From assembly GCF_038502225.1 (NCBI RefSeq), contig NC_091323.1:25689737-25753736 (forward strand): a stretch of 64,000 nt of DNA. The letters are read 5' to 3'. This document shows, one piece after another, positions 52,736-64,000 of the stretch. The notes under the pieces are model-generated. The model was not told where the DNA came from. It did not search any database and was given only the letters and a program-made list of their open reading frames with translations. Each line of letters begins with the position of its first letter. Within the stretch, counting starts at the first letter, position 1. The DNA comes from Cherax quadricarinatus (taxonomy: Eukaryota > Arthropoda > Malacostraca > Decapoda > Parastacidae). The position numbers were made by a program, and so were the translations under genes.

Positions 52736-55700
52736 TGTCTACACAGCTCCTCCAAGAACCTGAGTGTCTACATAGCTCCTCCAAGAACCTGAGTGTTCAC
52801 ACAGCTCCTCCAAGAACCTGAGTGTCCACACAGCTCCTCCATGAACCTGAGTGTCCACACAGCTCCTACAGGGACCTGAGTGTCCACACAGCTCCTACAG
52901 TAACCTGAGTGTCCACACAGCTCCTCCAGGTACCCGAGTGTCCACACAGCTCCTCCAGGTACCCGAGTGTCCACACAGCTCCTCCAGGAACCTGAGTGTC
53001 CACACAGCTCCTCCAGGTACCCGAGTGTCCACACAGCTCCTCCAGGTACCAGAGTGTCCACACAGCTCCTCCAGGAACCTGAGTGTCCACACGGCTCCTC
53101 CAGGTACCTGAGTGTCCACACAGCTCCTCCAGGAACCTGAGTGTCCACACAGCTCCTCCAGGAACCTGAGTGTCCACACGGCTCCTCCAGGAACCTGAGT
53201 GTCCACACAGCTCCTCCAGGAACCTGAGTGTCCACACAGCTCCTCCAGGTACCTGAGTGTCCACACAGCTCCTCCAGGAACCTGAGTGTCCACACAGCTC
53301 CTCTAGGAACGTGAGTGTCCACACAGCTCCTCCAGGAACCTGAGTGTCTACACAGCTCCTCCAGGAACCTGAGTGTCCACACAGCTCCTCCAGGAGCCTG
53401 AGTATCCACACAGCTCCTCCAGGAACCTGAGTGTCCACACAGCTCCTCCAGGAACCTGAGTGTCCACACGGCTCCTCCAGGAACCTGAGTGTCCACAAAG
53501 CTCCTCCAGGAAAATGAGTGTCCACACAGCTCCTCCAGGTACCTGAGCGTCCACACAGCTCCTCCAGGTACCTGAGCGTCCACACAGCTCCTCCAGGAAC
53601 CTGAGTGTCCACACAGCTCCTCCAGGAACCTGAGTGTCCACACAGCTCCTACAGTAACCTGAGTGTCCACACAGCTCCTCCAGGAACCTGAGTGTCCACA
53701 CAGCTCCTCCAGGAACCTGAGTGTCCCCACAGCTCCTCCAGGAACCTGAGTGTCCACACAGCTCCTCCAGTAACCTGCGTGTCCACACATCTCCTCCATG
53801 AACCTGAGTGTCCACACAGCTCCTCCAGGTACCTGAGTGTCCACACAGCTCCTCCATGAATCTGAGTGTCCACACAGCTCCTCCAGGAACCTGAGTGTCC
53901 ACACAGCTCCTCCAGGAACCTGAGTGTCCACACAGCTCCTCCAGGAACCTGAGTATCCACACAGCTCCTCCAGGAACCTGAGTGTCCACACAGCTCCTCC
54001 AGGAACCTGAGTGTCCACACAGCTCCTCCAGGAACCTGAGTGTCCACACAGCTCCTCCAGGAACCTGAGTGTCCACACAGCTCCTCCAGGAACCTGAGTG
54101 TCCACACAGCTCCTCCAGGAACCTGAGTGTCCACACAGCTCCTCCAGGAACCTGAGTGTCCACACAGCTTCTCCAGGAGCCTGAGTGTCCACACAGCTCG
54201 TCCAGGAACCTGAGTGTCCACACAGCTTTTCCAGGAACCTGAGTGTCCACACAGCTTTTCCAGGAACCTGAGTGTCCACACAGCTTCTCCAGGAACCTGA
54301 GTGTCCACACAGCTCCTCCAGGAACCTGAGTGTCCACACAGCTCCTCCAGGAACCTGAGTGTCCACACAGCTCCTCCAGGAACCTGAGTGTCCACACAGC
54401 TTCTCCAGGAACCTGAGTGTCCACACAGCTTCTCCAGGAACCTGAGTGTCAACACAGCTTCTCCAGGAACCTGAGTGTCAACACAGCTCCTCCAGGAACC
54501 TGAGTGTCAACACAGCTCCTCTAGGAACCTGAGTGTCAACACAGCTTCTCCAGGAACCTGAGTGTCAACACAGCTCCTCCAGGAACCTGAGTGTCAACAC
54601 AGCTTCTCCAGGAACCTGAGTGTCAACACAGCTCCTCCAGGAACCTGAGTGTCAACACAGCTTCTCCAGGAACCTGAGTGTCAACACAGCTCCTCCAGGA
54701 ACCTGAGTGTCAACACAGCTTCTCCAGGAACCTGAGTGTCTACACAGCTCCTCCAGGAACCTGAGTGTCCACACAGCTCCTCCAGGAACCTGAGTGTCCA
54801 CACAGCTTCTCCAGGAACCTGAGTGTCCACACAGCTTCTCCAGGAACCTGAGTGTCAACACAGCTTCTCCAGGAACCTGAGTGTCAACACAGCTCCTCCA
54901 GGAACCTGAGTGTCAACACAGCTCCTCCAGGAACCTGAGTGTCAACACAGCTTCTCCAGGAACCTGAGTGTCAACACAGCTCCTCCAGGAACCTGAGTGT
55001 CAACACAGCTTCTCCAGGAACCTGAGTGTCAACACAGCTCCTCCAGGAACCTGAGTGTCAACACAGCTTCTCCAGGAACCTGAGTGTCAACACAGTTCCT
55101 CCAGGAACCTGAGTGTCAACACAGCTTCTCCAGGAACCTGAGTGTCAACACAGCTCCTCCAGGAACCTGAGTGTCAACACAGCTTCTCCAGGAACCTGAG
55201 TGTCAACACAGCTCCTCCAGGAACCTGAGTGTCAACACAGCTTCTCCAGGAACCTGAGTGTCTACACAGCTCCTCCAGGAACCTGAGTGTCAACACAGCT
55301 TCTCCAGGAACCTGAGTGTCAACACAGCTTCTCCAGGAACCTGAGTGTCCACACAGCTCCTCCAGGAACCTGAGTGTCCACACAGCTTCTCCAGGAACCT
55401 GAGTGTCCACACAGCTTCTCCAGGAACCTGAGTGTCAACACAGCTTCTCCAGGAACCTGAGTGTCAACACAGCTCCTCCAGGAACCTGAGTGTCAACACA
55501 GCTCCTCTAGGAACCTGAGTGTCAACACAGCTTCTCCAGGAACCTGAGTGTCAACACAGCTCCTCCAGGAACCTGAGTGTCAACACAGCTTCTCCAGGAA
55601 CCTGAGTGTCAACACAGCTCCTCCAGGAACCTGAGTGTCAACACAGCTTCTCCAGGAACCTGAGTGTCAACACAGCTCCTCCAGGAACCTGAGTGTCAAC

Positions 55701-57425
55701 ACAGCTTCTCCAGGAACCTGAGTGTCTACACAGCTCCTCCAGGAACCTGAGTGTCCACACAGCTCCTCCAGGAACCTGAGTGTCCACACAGCTTCTCCAG
55801 GAACCTGAGTGTCCACACAGCTTCTCCAGGAACCTGAGTGTCCACACAGCTTCTCCAGGAACCTGAGTGTCAACACAGCTTCTCCAGGAACCTGAGTGTC
55901 AACACAGCTCCTCCAGGAACCTGAGTGTCAACACAGCTCCTCCAGGAACCTGAGTGTCAACACAGCTTCTCCAGGAACCTGAGTGTCAACACAGCTCCTC
56001 CAGGAACCTGAGTGTCAACACAGCTTCTCCAGGAACCTGAGTGTCAACACAGCTCCTCCAGGAACCTGAGTGTCAACACAGCTTCTCCAGGAACCTGAGT
56101 GTCAACACAGCTTCCTCCAGGAACCTGAGTGTCAACACAGCTTCTCCAGGAACCTGAGTGTCAACACAGCTCCTCCAGGAACCTGAGTGTCAACACAGCT
56201 TCTCCAGGAACCTGAGTGTCAACACAGCTCCTCCAGGAACCTGAGTGTCAACACAGCTTCTCCAGGAACCTGAGTGTCTACACAGCTCCTCCAGGAACCT
56301 GAGTGTCAACACAGCTTCTCCAGGAACCTGAGTGTCAACACAGCTTCTCCAGGAACCTGAGTGTCAACACAGCTTCTCCAGGAACCTGAGTGTCTACACA
56401 GCTCCTCCAGGAACCTGAGTGTCAACACAGCTTCTCCAGGAACCTGAGTGTCAACACAGCTTCTCCAGGAACCTGAGTGTCAACACAGCTCCTCCAGGAA
56501 CCTGAGTGTCAACACAGCTTCTCCAGGAACCTGAGTGTCAACACAGCTCCTCCAGGAACCTGAGTGTCAACACAGCTTCTCCAGGAACCTGAGTGTCAAC
56601 ACACAGCTGGAACCTGAGTGTCAACACAGCTCCTCCAGGAACCTGAGTGTCAACACAGCTTCTCCAGGAACCTGAGTGTCAACACAGCTCCTCCAGGAAC
56701 CTGAGTGTCAACACAGCTTCTCCAGGAACCTGAGTGTCAACACAGCTCCTCCAGGAACCTGAGTGTCAACACAGCTTCTCCAGGAACCTGAGTGTCTACA
56801 CAGCTCCTCCAGGAACCTGAGTGTCCACACAGCTCCTCCAGGAACCTGAGTGTCCACACAGCTTCTCCAGGAACCTGAGTGTCCACACAGCTTCTCCAGG
56901 AACCTGAGTGTCAACACAGCTTCTCCAGGAACCTGAGTGTCAACACAGCTCCTCCAGGAACCTGAGTGTCCACACAGCTTCTCCAGGAACCTGAGTGTCA
57001 ACACAGCTTCTCCAGGAACCTGAGTGTCAACACAGCTTCTCCAGGAACCTGAGTGTCAACACAGCTTCTCCAGGAACCTGAGTGTCAACACAGCTCCTCC
57101 AGGAACCTGAGTGTCAACACAGCTCCTCCAGGAACCTGAGTGTCAACACAGCTCCTCCAGGAACCTGAGTGTCCACACAGCTCCTCCAGGAACCTGAGTG
57201 TCAACACAGCTCCTCCAGGAACCTGAGTGTCAACACAGCTTCTCCAGGAACCTGAGTGTCAACACAGCTTCTCCAGGAACCTGAGTGTCAACACAGCTTC
57301 TCCAGGAACCTGAGTGTCAACACAGCTCCTCCAGGAACCTGAGTGTCAACACAGCTCCTCCAGGAACCTGAGTGTCAACACAGCTCCTCCAGGAACCTGA
57401 GTGTCAACACAGCTCCTCCAAGAAC
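52736..57425. repeat. 29-bp satellite-like array, ~160 copies, with ~986-bp higher-order repeat
   Basis: Unit GAACCTGAGTGTCCACACAG + CTCCTCCAG. In 52.7-54.4 kb nearly all units read GTGTCCACACAGCTCC; from ~54440 to the end GTGTCAACACAG dominates with CTTCTCC and CTCCTCC alternating. Landmarks recur 986 bp (34 units) apart: CTCCTCTAGG at ~54515 and ~55501, and GTGTCTACACAGCTCC blocks at ~54738 and ~55724 with a third at ~56794. Minus-strand frames up to 552 codons (WTLRFLEELCGHSGSWRSCVDTQVPGGAV-like) are artefacts of the array. Confidence 0.95.
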
Positions 57426-57599
57426 TTGTTGAGTGTGTGTTACCGCCTCAAGAAACACTTCGTGTTAGGGGAAAATGTTGTCTCCCGAGTCTTTTATCAC
57501 AATTTATTTATTACTTCGTTTATCACGAAATGTCCATTTGTTTTTATATTAAAAATCTAGTTTAATATTTAGTTTTATATTTTCTATAGAAATATACAG
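57426..57599. other. Short spacer
   Basis: AT-rich, no gene. Confidence 0.4.
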
Positions 57600-57780
57600 A
57601 ACATAGTGCAAAACAACCACGGGGGGAGTTGAATGATAGTTCTGGACCTTTCGTGTTGCAATGAAAACGATCACAGGAGGTGCCCTTGCTGGAGTACGGT
57701 GATCGTGTTTGCTTGGAAGACCTCCTCCTCCTCTTTTCTGCAACATTGCAACACTGCATCGCATAACAAAACATTGCATA
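57600..57780. mobile_element. Half of the GAAAGGCCT fold-back family
   Basis: ACCACGGGGGGAGTTGAATGA, GGACCTTTCGTGTTGCAATG and GATCACAGGAGG align with the left arm of 36315-36530. Confidence 0.55.
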
Positions 57781-58559
57781 TTATTTTAGATGTCTATTAG
57801 TTAAACAGTGGATTAATAGAAGCTTTAACAATAATACTGTTATTTGTTCTTTACGAAAACCTAATTAAATGAGTTTTATAATTTAAAACAACAATTATGA
57901 ACAATATGATTGTAGACAAGCAAAATAATACGCACTTTTACGTTGGTGAATTTGTATTGTAACCTACGACGGCAGGAGGGGTGGTGGGTGTGGGATGTGG
58001 TGGGTGTGGGAGGTGGTGGGTGAGCGAGATGTCGGATGAGGGAGGTGGTGGATGAGGGAGGTGGCGAGTGTGGGCGGTGGTGGATGAGGGAGGTGGCGAG
58101 TGAGTGAGGTGTCGGGTAAGGTAGGTGACGGTGAGCGAGGTGGAACTGGAAGTTCTGCTGTACTCTCTACAAAGGTGTCTTCGTAACCCCATGGTTCGTC
58201 AGAGCCCATAAAGTCTGAGTGAAGGCACAGCTGGAAGGCCAACTTTCCTCAACTTTCCAAGACAGGAGACCCTCTTCAATCTCGATACGTGGAAAACCGA
58301 TTAGTTAACTGTCGAGACTTATTAAGTGACTTCTGCAACAGTCGCCTCTCTTGCACTCAAACAAAATGGTCGAAAAATCTATTCTGATAATCTGTTCTTG
58401 AGCCTGAAGCAGATGTCGAGGAGCGGTGATAAAAGTTGGTACATGCTGAGGAGCTTCGGTAACCCCAAAAATCAGAGGTCTTCAAACTGTGACCCAGTGA
58501 TCATATGTCTATGGCGTAGACCAATTATAGTCCCCACACAATTTCCTGTTTTATAATGT
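57781..58559. other. Anonymous DNA with GGTGG-rich tract
   Basis: 57965-58140 is a degenerate GGGAGGTGGTGGGTGAG-type repeat. No gene recognised. Confidence 0.5.
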
Positions 58560-58985
58560 TTCTACTCTATCATCTCTCAATCCACTAAACTCCAAGACCC
58601 CCAGCCACTGTCACCCCACTATTCATCTGTTCTCTCAGTCCCCATACTTTCCACCTCCCATCTATCGTAAATGGACATTATCCCAAGCCTTCCCACTCAT
58701 TTCACCCCAAACTTTTCTCTCATATTCCTTCCCCTTCTTCTACACCAATTAATTTTCACCCATTACACTAACAAACCTAAACATCACCCAAACCCCTTTA
58801 TACCTTCCTTCCACCGTTACTAATTCAATTCCCCACAATTACTTCTACACAATCCGGCCACAAGTCATCCCTACTACCAACACCCAGCACCACACTTCCC
58901 GCCCCCCCCACAACACCTATATTCTATTCTTTCCATTCACAACCAGACTTCAGTGCCCATAACAAACTAGTCGCACGAAATTGTA
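58560..58985. other. G-depleted, C-rich plus-strand tract
   Basis: About 400 bp with very few G residues on the plus strand (long runs such as CATTTCACCCCAAACTTTTC). No repeat unit or gene can be defined. Confidence 0.6.
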
Positions 58986-58999
58986 ACAAGGTAGAGAAA

Positions 59000-59364
59000 T
59001 CAGACACATATGCAACTCTTGGGTATCTTTATTGAGGAAACGTTTCGCCACACAGTGGCTTCATCAGTCCATACAAAGGAGAAACATGAAGAACAGGAGG
59101 AGAATGAGGTAATCAGTCCCTCAACCTTGAGTCGATGTGGTCAGTCCATCAATTTTGAATAGAATACAGCATATGTGCGGAGAAGTAGCTTATATACCGT
59201 AGACAGGAGAGGTGCAGCAGTCATAGGTGGTGTCACATTCGTCCAATGTGGAAGTAGGTCGTGCCCAAGGGTTAGGCAAGCGAAGAATTCCCAAGTATTA
59301 AGATCCCAAGAAGTTGAAGATGTGTCTAATTTATCAACGCGTCTGTTCTCTGAACCATTCATCC
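59000..59364 (-). mobile_element. Hammerhead-bearing element with 14-bp flanking direct repeat
   Basis: Flanked by ACAAGGTAGAGAAA at 58986-58999 and 59365-59378, a perfect 14-bp direct repeat that fits a target-site duplication. About 365 bp, non-coding. Left end TCAGACACATATGCAAC...GAGGAAACGTTTCGCC; right end GTCTAATTTATCAACGCG...TTCTCTGAACCATTCATCC, shared with the element at 42591. Little divergence between the flanking repeats suggests recent insertion. Confidence 0.8.
59036..59070 (-). ncRNA. Hammerhead-like motif, C3/G8 core intact
   Basis: Minus strand: helix I GGA, core CTGATGA, extra A, helix II GCCAC/GTGGC with a TGT loop, GAAA, ACGT palindrome, T at position 17, then TCC pairing with GGA. 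The best-preserved copy of the GCCAC subfamily. Confidence 0.6.
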
Positions 59365-59378
59365 ACAAGGTAGAGAAA

Positions 59379-59504
59379 GTGAAGTTATCGTTTTGTATAT
59401 GAACGTATCAAATATAAACATTGAATTAAAAAATGGATAAATTAAACAAGGCCTCCTTCCATATTAATTACAGAGACATAACTACAACCCAAGCACTAGA
59501 TATT
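59379..59504. other. Short AT-rich spacer
   Basis: No gene. Confidence 0.4.
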
Positions 59505-60748
59505 ATTATGACAACTTACAACACTGATGACAACTGATAACAACTGATAACATTGATGACAACTGATAACACTGATGACAACTGATAACACTGATGACAA
59601 CTGATAACATTGATGACAAGTGATAACACTGATGACAACTAATAACATTGATGACAACTGATAACACTGATGACAACTGATAACACTGATGACAACTGAT
59701 AACACTGATGACAACTGATAACACTGATGACAACTGATAACACTGATGACAACTGATAACATTGATGACAACTGATAACACTGATGACAACTGATAACAC
59801 TGATGACAACTGATAACATTGATGACAACTGATAACACTGATGACAACTGATAACACTGATGACAACTGATAACATTGATGACAACTGATAACACTGATG
59901 ACAACTGATAACACTGATGACAACTGATAACATTGATGACAACTGATAACACTGATGACAACTGATAACATTGATGACAACTGATAACACTGATGACAAC
60001 TGATAACATTGATGACAACTTATAGCACTGATGACAACTGATAACATTGATGACAACTTATAACACTGATGACAACTGATAACACTGATGACAACTGATA
60101 ACACTGATGACAACTGATAACACTGATGACAACTGATAACACTGATGACAACTGATAACACTGATGACAACTGATAACACTGATGACAACTGATAACACT
60201 GATGACAACTGATAACACTGATGACAACTGATAACACTGATGACAACTGATAACATTGATGACAACTTATAACATTGATGACAACTTATAACATTGATGA
60301 CAACTTATAACATTGATGACAACTTATAACACTGATGACAACTTATAACATTGATGACAACTGATAACATTGATGACAACTTATAACACTGATGACAACT
60401 GATAACATTGATGACAACTTATAACACTGATGACAACTGATAACATTGATGACAACTTATAACACTGATGACAACTGATAACATTGATGACAACTTATAA
60501 CACTGATGACAACTGATAACATTGATGACAACTGACAGATGACAACTTATAAACTGATGACAACTGATAACATTGATGCAACTTATAACACTGATGACAA
60601 ATAACATTGATGACAACTGATAACACTGAACAACTTATAACACAATGAACAAAAAGAACTGATAACCATGTGAGGTTAGACAACTGATAACATTGATGAC
60701 AACTTATAACACTGATGACAACTGATAACATTGATGACAACTTATAAC
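59505..60748. repeat. 19-bp minisatellite, ~63 copies
   Basis: Unit AACACTGATGACAACTGAT. Variants ATTG and CTTAT are arranged in higher-order blocks: a 57-bp trimer with ATTG in every third unit at ~59760-59950, and ACTTATAACATT/CTGATAACACT alternation at 60240-60530. After ~60530 the array is broken by deletions. At ~60643-60685 it contains AACAAAAAGAACTGATAACC followed by ATGTGAGGTTAG, matching unique flank at ~60826-60855. Confidence 0.95.
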
Positions 60749-61604
60749 ATATTTGGAGAGAGTCAAGGTTGACAGGTTATAAAAGTGGATGCAAATGGAA
60801 AAATGAAAGTCCAAATAAAACAATAACAAAAAGAACTCCTTCCATGTGAGGTTAGTGAAAAAAAAAGTGTTTTATATTAGGAAGGGATGAAGTGGTGGCC
60901 AACTCAGTCAATCAACTCGCGCAGATAAAACTAAATGAACAGTGAGTACACATACACACAGGCAGAGACGTTCTCTTCCCTTACGACCGATGCGAGTCCT
61001 GTGGGTCATTTGTGCCAACCACTGTTTCACTGGCCCTGTTTCCACGCTTCAGCAGCCCTTCCCCTGACCACACCCAGATCAATTACGTTTATGTCATCAA
61101 TTAACTCGTAGGTCAAATCTTGCCCCTCCTTCCGTAATTAAAGAGCCTTTGAGGAGGCTTTCCACTATATCACCAGGTAATGTTACATTAGGCAACACAG
61201 CAGACATTAAATAATCACGGTATAATGTCAATAATCTTCAACAGAACGAAAACTTCATTTAGTGATTCAAAGAAGAGAGCACCACACCAGGGAGACGGGA
61301 AATTGAAATTAATAAATATATTTTTCCTCTGTAAGTAACGCAAAAAAGAAATGAAGTCTTTCAAGTCATCAAAGCAAAGCATACCAATACAAACGCACGT
61401 CCGCACAAATTTACCCTCACAAACACTAAGGGAAAGAAGCTACAAAGCCACAAAAAAAAAATGACTTTGGAGCAAGCAAAATATTTTACATATCACTACG
61501 AGTTCAACGCAGTCGAAAAATCACGAAATGTATCCGTTCCTAGCGAACTTAAGAAAAGTAGTCTGTATACAACATATTTTAGACTATCAGAACCTGCACC
61601 ACCC
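60749..61604. other. Anonymous DNA, no gene recognised
   Basis: Nothing recognisable. Confidence 0.5.
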
Positions 61605-61990
61605 GAGTGGAGTCGAGAAAACATATCCAGAAACTAGAAAAAGTTCAGAGATTTTCCTCGGGACTATGTAGTCTTGGAGCTGAGGCATGACAGAGAGGAG
61701 AACCAGGAAGACATAATTATAATATACAAGATAATATTAGGACTATAAAGAAGACAGGCAGACTGAATGCACCAGGGACATGGGAACATAAACTGAAGTT
61801 AAAGAGATAATGAGTTGCAGAGATATCAAAAAGCACTTCAGTTCGAGTGTCGCTAGAAAGTGAAACGATATGGATGAGAAAGTGACGTAAATACGTACAT
61901 AGATTTAAATGTCTGTATAACAGAGCCTAAGAAATCTATAACAGTTGGTGACGATTCATAAGTACTTAAGAACCAGGGCAACGAGCAGAG
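61605..61990 (+). mobile_element. LINE-D-like coding relic
   Basis: The plus strand with frameshifts reads IQKLEKVQRF, then LRHDREENQEDIIIIYKII, the post-RT LExRR...D(I/M)I..YKI motif, then VKRYG-like words. Badly decayed. Confidence 0.5.
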
Positions 61991-63055
61991 TATCGACCCT
62001 CCACCACCACCACCCTCTCATCCACAAATACATCCTTATATTTTGTTGAGATCCAACAGGCCGGGCAGTCAACATACACTACAATGGAAGCTGTAGAAGC
62101 GGCGGAGGCGGAGGCGACGACGACTACGGAGTCGGTACTGGCTCCTACCTCTCACACCTCGCTGAGATACTCACAATTTTTTTGCGATCCCAAGATATGA
62201 TCCTATTTACTGCTTCCTGCAACATGGTAAGATCTTTCCTGGAATTTTCATAGTAAAATTACATCTTAGTATTAAACTAATGATCAACATGAGAAAATTA
62301 GAATTATGAGATTTTTGTTGAGTAAAAGCACTATAACAAAGGCCTTGTAGCATATCTGATAGATGTCTCGCACACTGGCCATGTAACGGGACTGATATCT
62401 CGCGCACCACATTTGCAAACGGGCCTTGTAGTGCGATACGTGTTTCGCACATAATATATGATCAAAGAGCATATCAACCATTAGTGTGGGAAAATCCTAC
62501 CATCACATTATATTGCGAGATTTTTATGCTTTATGAAGTGGACAGGTAAGGCAACGGAAATCCTCCGTCAAATAACCAAAACCTCCACTGAGTGGGCCAT
62601 CAATGACTAAGATCCGCGTGAACACCATTCCAACAGGCAGAAATTCGAATCCAGCCGACGGCTTACACTTCATTACAAAGACTAAGATCGGTTCTAAAAT
62701 CCACTGAAGAGGATCTTTACACGCAGTGCATCTTGTCTAATCAGTCGCCCACATTCTTCTCCGTCCCTAACCAAATCCACGAACTGGCAAATCGGTGGCA
62801 AATCTTAGAAACAAACACGCTAAGATCAGTTTTCTAGAGGCAGGAGAAGTTAAAGCTGGACTGGGTGATGATTTTCACCTGCGTGATTAGTATTCATTCA
62901 AGCCAAGCGGAATATTCTTCTTGTGTGCAGGGACCTCTCTTGTTATGAAGTATTATCATGAAAAGCTACTCAGTATTCAAGACAAGGGCACCGAAAACTT
63001 AAAAGAAAGAGCACAATAAATGGTAGCAAAGGCATGAGAAAGAGAGAGGAAAGGG
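61991..63055. other. Anonymous DNA with a relic repeat at 62545-62640
   Basis: 62082-62210 holds a 40-residue frame (MEAVEAAEAEATTTT...) built on GCG/GAG/ACG triplets, probably a trinucleotide relic. The 62545-62640 segment is a diverged copy of the repeat at 39305. No gene. Confidence 0.4.
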
Positions 63056-63152
63056 GGAAGTAACAGCTCTTAGCCTGTAAATACAGCTAGGAACCCCAAA
63101 CCTAACCTTGTAAAACCTATTGTAAATGAGAGAGAGAGAGAGAGAGAGTTAA
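63056..63152 (+). mobile_element. LINE-C 3' tail with (GA)n
   Basis: GTAACAGCTCTTAGCCTGTA, AGGAACC, AACCTTGTAAAACC and TTGTAAATGAGAGAG, the last ~95 bp of the LINE-C 3'UTR, ending in (GA)n at ~63126-63148 and preceded by GA-rich sequence. Confidence 0.75.
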
Positions 63153-63594
63153 TTTCCATGTAGCCCCACTGCTGGTGTGGTGAGCGACTGCTAGACCTGG
63201 TGTTAACACTTCTCTTCTCACCGAGGCCCTGAAAGTTGCCGCCTGACTTGTGTTTACATCTTGCGAGTTACAACTCACTCCATAAATCAAGTCGCTAGAA
63301 GCATTACACATGCTGCACACGGAACCAAGTGATACAGGTACAGTCAGGTAAGGAATGACTTGCACATTACATTTCTCTGCAAATGAAATGAACACAAAGT
63401 TTTATTTGAGCCGAAGAAAATTCACAGAGGAATCACGTTCTTGTCAAGAAAAGAAACAATTTTGAGACAAAAACTGTAGTCAAACTTTATTTCACGTTAC
63501 AAATCCTTTACTTTATTCCATGTAAGTAAAACAAAGATCCTTGTACGAAAGGATATGGCGCAGTATGATATTAAGAACCTATATAATTATTATT
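63153..63594. other. Anonymous spacer
   Basis: No gene recognised; ends in a short (ATT)n where LINE-A begins. Confidence 0.4.
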
Positions 63595-64000
63595 ATTTTG
63601 AGGAATTGTTAAATGTTGATGAAGATAGGGAAGCTGTGATTTCGTGTATAGGGCAAGGAGGAATAACATCTTGTAGGAGTGAGGAAGAGCCAGTTGTGAG
63701 TGTGGGGGAAGTTCGTGAGGCAGTAGGTAAAATGAAAGGGGGTAAGGCAGCCGGGATTGATGGGATAAAGATAGAAATGTTAAAAGCAGGTGGGGATATA
63801 GTTTTGGAGTGGTTGGTGCAATTATTTAATAAATGTATGGAAGAGGGTAAGGTACCTAGGGATTGGCAGAGAGCATGCATAGTTCCTTTGTATAAAGGCA
63901 AAGGGGATAAAAGAGAGTGCAAAAATTATAGGGGGATAAGTCTGTTGAGTGTACCTGGTAAAGTGTATGGTAGAGTTATAATTGAAAGAATTAAGAGTAA
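63595..64000 (+). mobile_element. LINE-A copy 3, cut by window edge
   Basis: Starts TTTTGAGGAATTGTTAAATG (LINE-A codons EELLNVDEDREAV) directly after (ATT)n and stays in frame through EVREAVGKMKGGKAAGIDG, CMEEGKVPRDWQRAC, KRECKNYRGISLLSVPGKV to the window end. No stop or frameshift is visible in 400 bp. The 5' truncation point differs from that of copy 2. Confidence 0.9.

Noticed and set aside
52768..54455. 552-, 358- and 268-codon minus frames in the 29-bp array
   Set aside because: Same artefact: frames rotate through the array and contain only repeat-derived words.
59496..60265. 243-codon MSSVLSVVISVISCHQ frame
   Set aside because: Translation of the 19-bp repeat; 57 bp returns to frame.
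62082..62210. Small protein MEAVEAAEAEATTTT...
   Set aside because: Built on GCG/GAG/ACG triplets, only ~40 codons, no homology recognised; likely a trinucleotide relic.

Overview
The window looks like intergenic DNA from a large, repeat-rich arthropod genome, most likely a decapod crustacean (crayfish, lobster or shrimp type). The evidence is the very high density of di- and trinucleotide runs, kilobase-scale minisatellites, degenerate LINEs, GIY-YIG Penelope-like elements (PLEs) and tRNA-derived SINEs; several of the repeats resemble ones I associate with decapod genomes. I recognise no intact host protein-coding gene. Most long open frames are LINE/PLE coding remnants or run through tandem arrays that lack stop codons.

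Layout. 1-3.9 kb: anonymous DNA with one LINE 3' relic. 3.9-11.5 kb: a nested cluster. LINE-A (endonuclease + reverse transcriptase, RTE/BovB-like) is present as a minus-strand copy and a plus-strand copy separated by (TA)n. The plus copy is interrupted by a tRNA-SINE. It is followed by a PLE with 468-bp inverted arms and then by a TIR-bearing MITE. 11.5-21 kb: anonymous DNA with SINEs, small minisatellites and fold-back elements. 20.9-23.1 kb: two head-to-head copies of LINE-B. 16.9, 23.2 and 63.1 kb: tails of LINE-C, which end in (GA)n. 24.7-29.5 kb: a 62-bp minisatellite, (GA)n/(CAGA)n, a 47-bp array and a pure (CAG)112. 31.1-33.5 kb: 42-bp array. 35.2-36.0 kb: degenerate second PLE. 37.4-45 kb: SINEs, fold-back elements and an old LINE-D relic. 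46.4-47.6 kb: 37-bp array. 52-57.4 kb: 25-29-bp array with a ~1-kb higher-order repeat. 59.0-59.4 kb: a short element bounded by a 14-bp direct repeat. 59.5-60.7 kb: 19-bp array. 63.6-64 kb: third LINE-A copy, cut by the window edge.

Most interesting system. The PLE ends and a set of ~120-400 bp elements, several of them fold-backs, share a hammerhead-ribozyme-like motif: core YUGANRA, one extra A/U, a helix II of changing sequence but conserved pairing, GAAA, a short palindromic helix III, and flanks that can pair as helix I. Hammerheads in PLEs are known. What stands out is that the core occurs as C3/G8 (CTGATGA, CTGAAGA) in some copies and as U3/A8 (TTGATAA) in others. That is a coordinated change which would keep the tertiary 3-8 base pair of the hammerhead fold. 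Two of the short non-coding copies are flanked by perfect 10-bp and 14-bp direct repeats, which suggests that they are mobile non-autonomous, retrozyme-like units. All alignments were made by eye.
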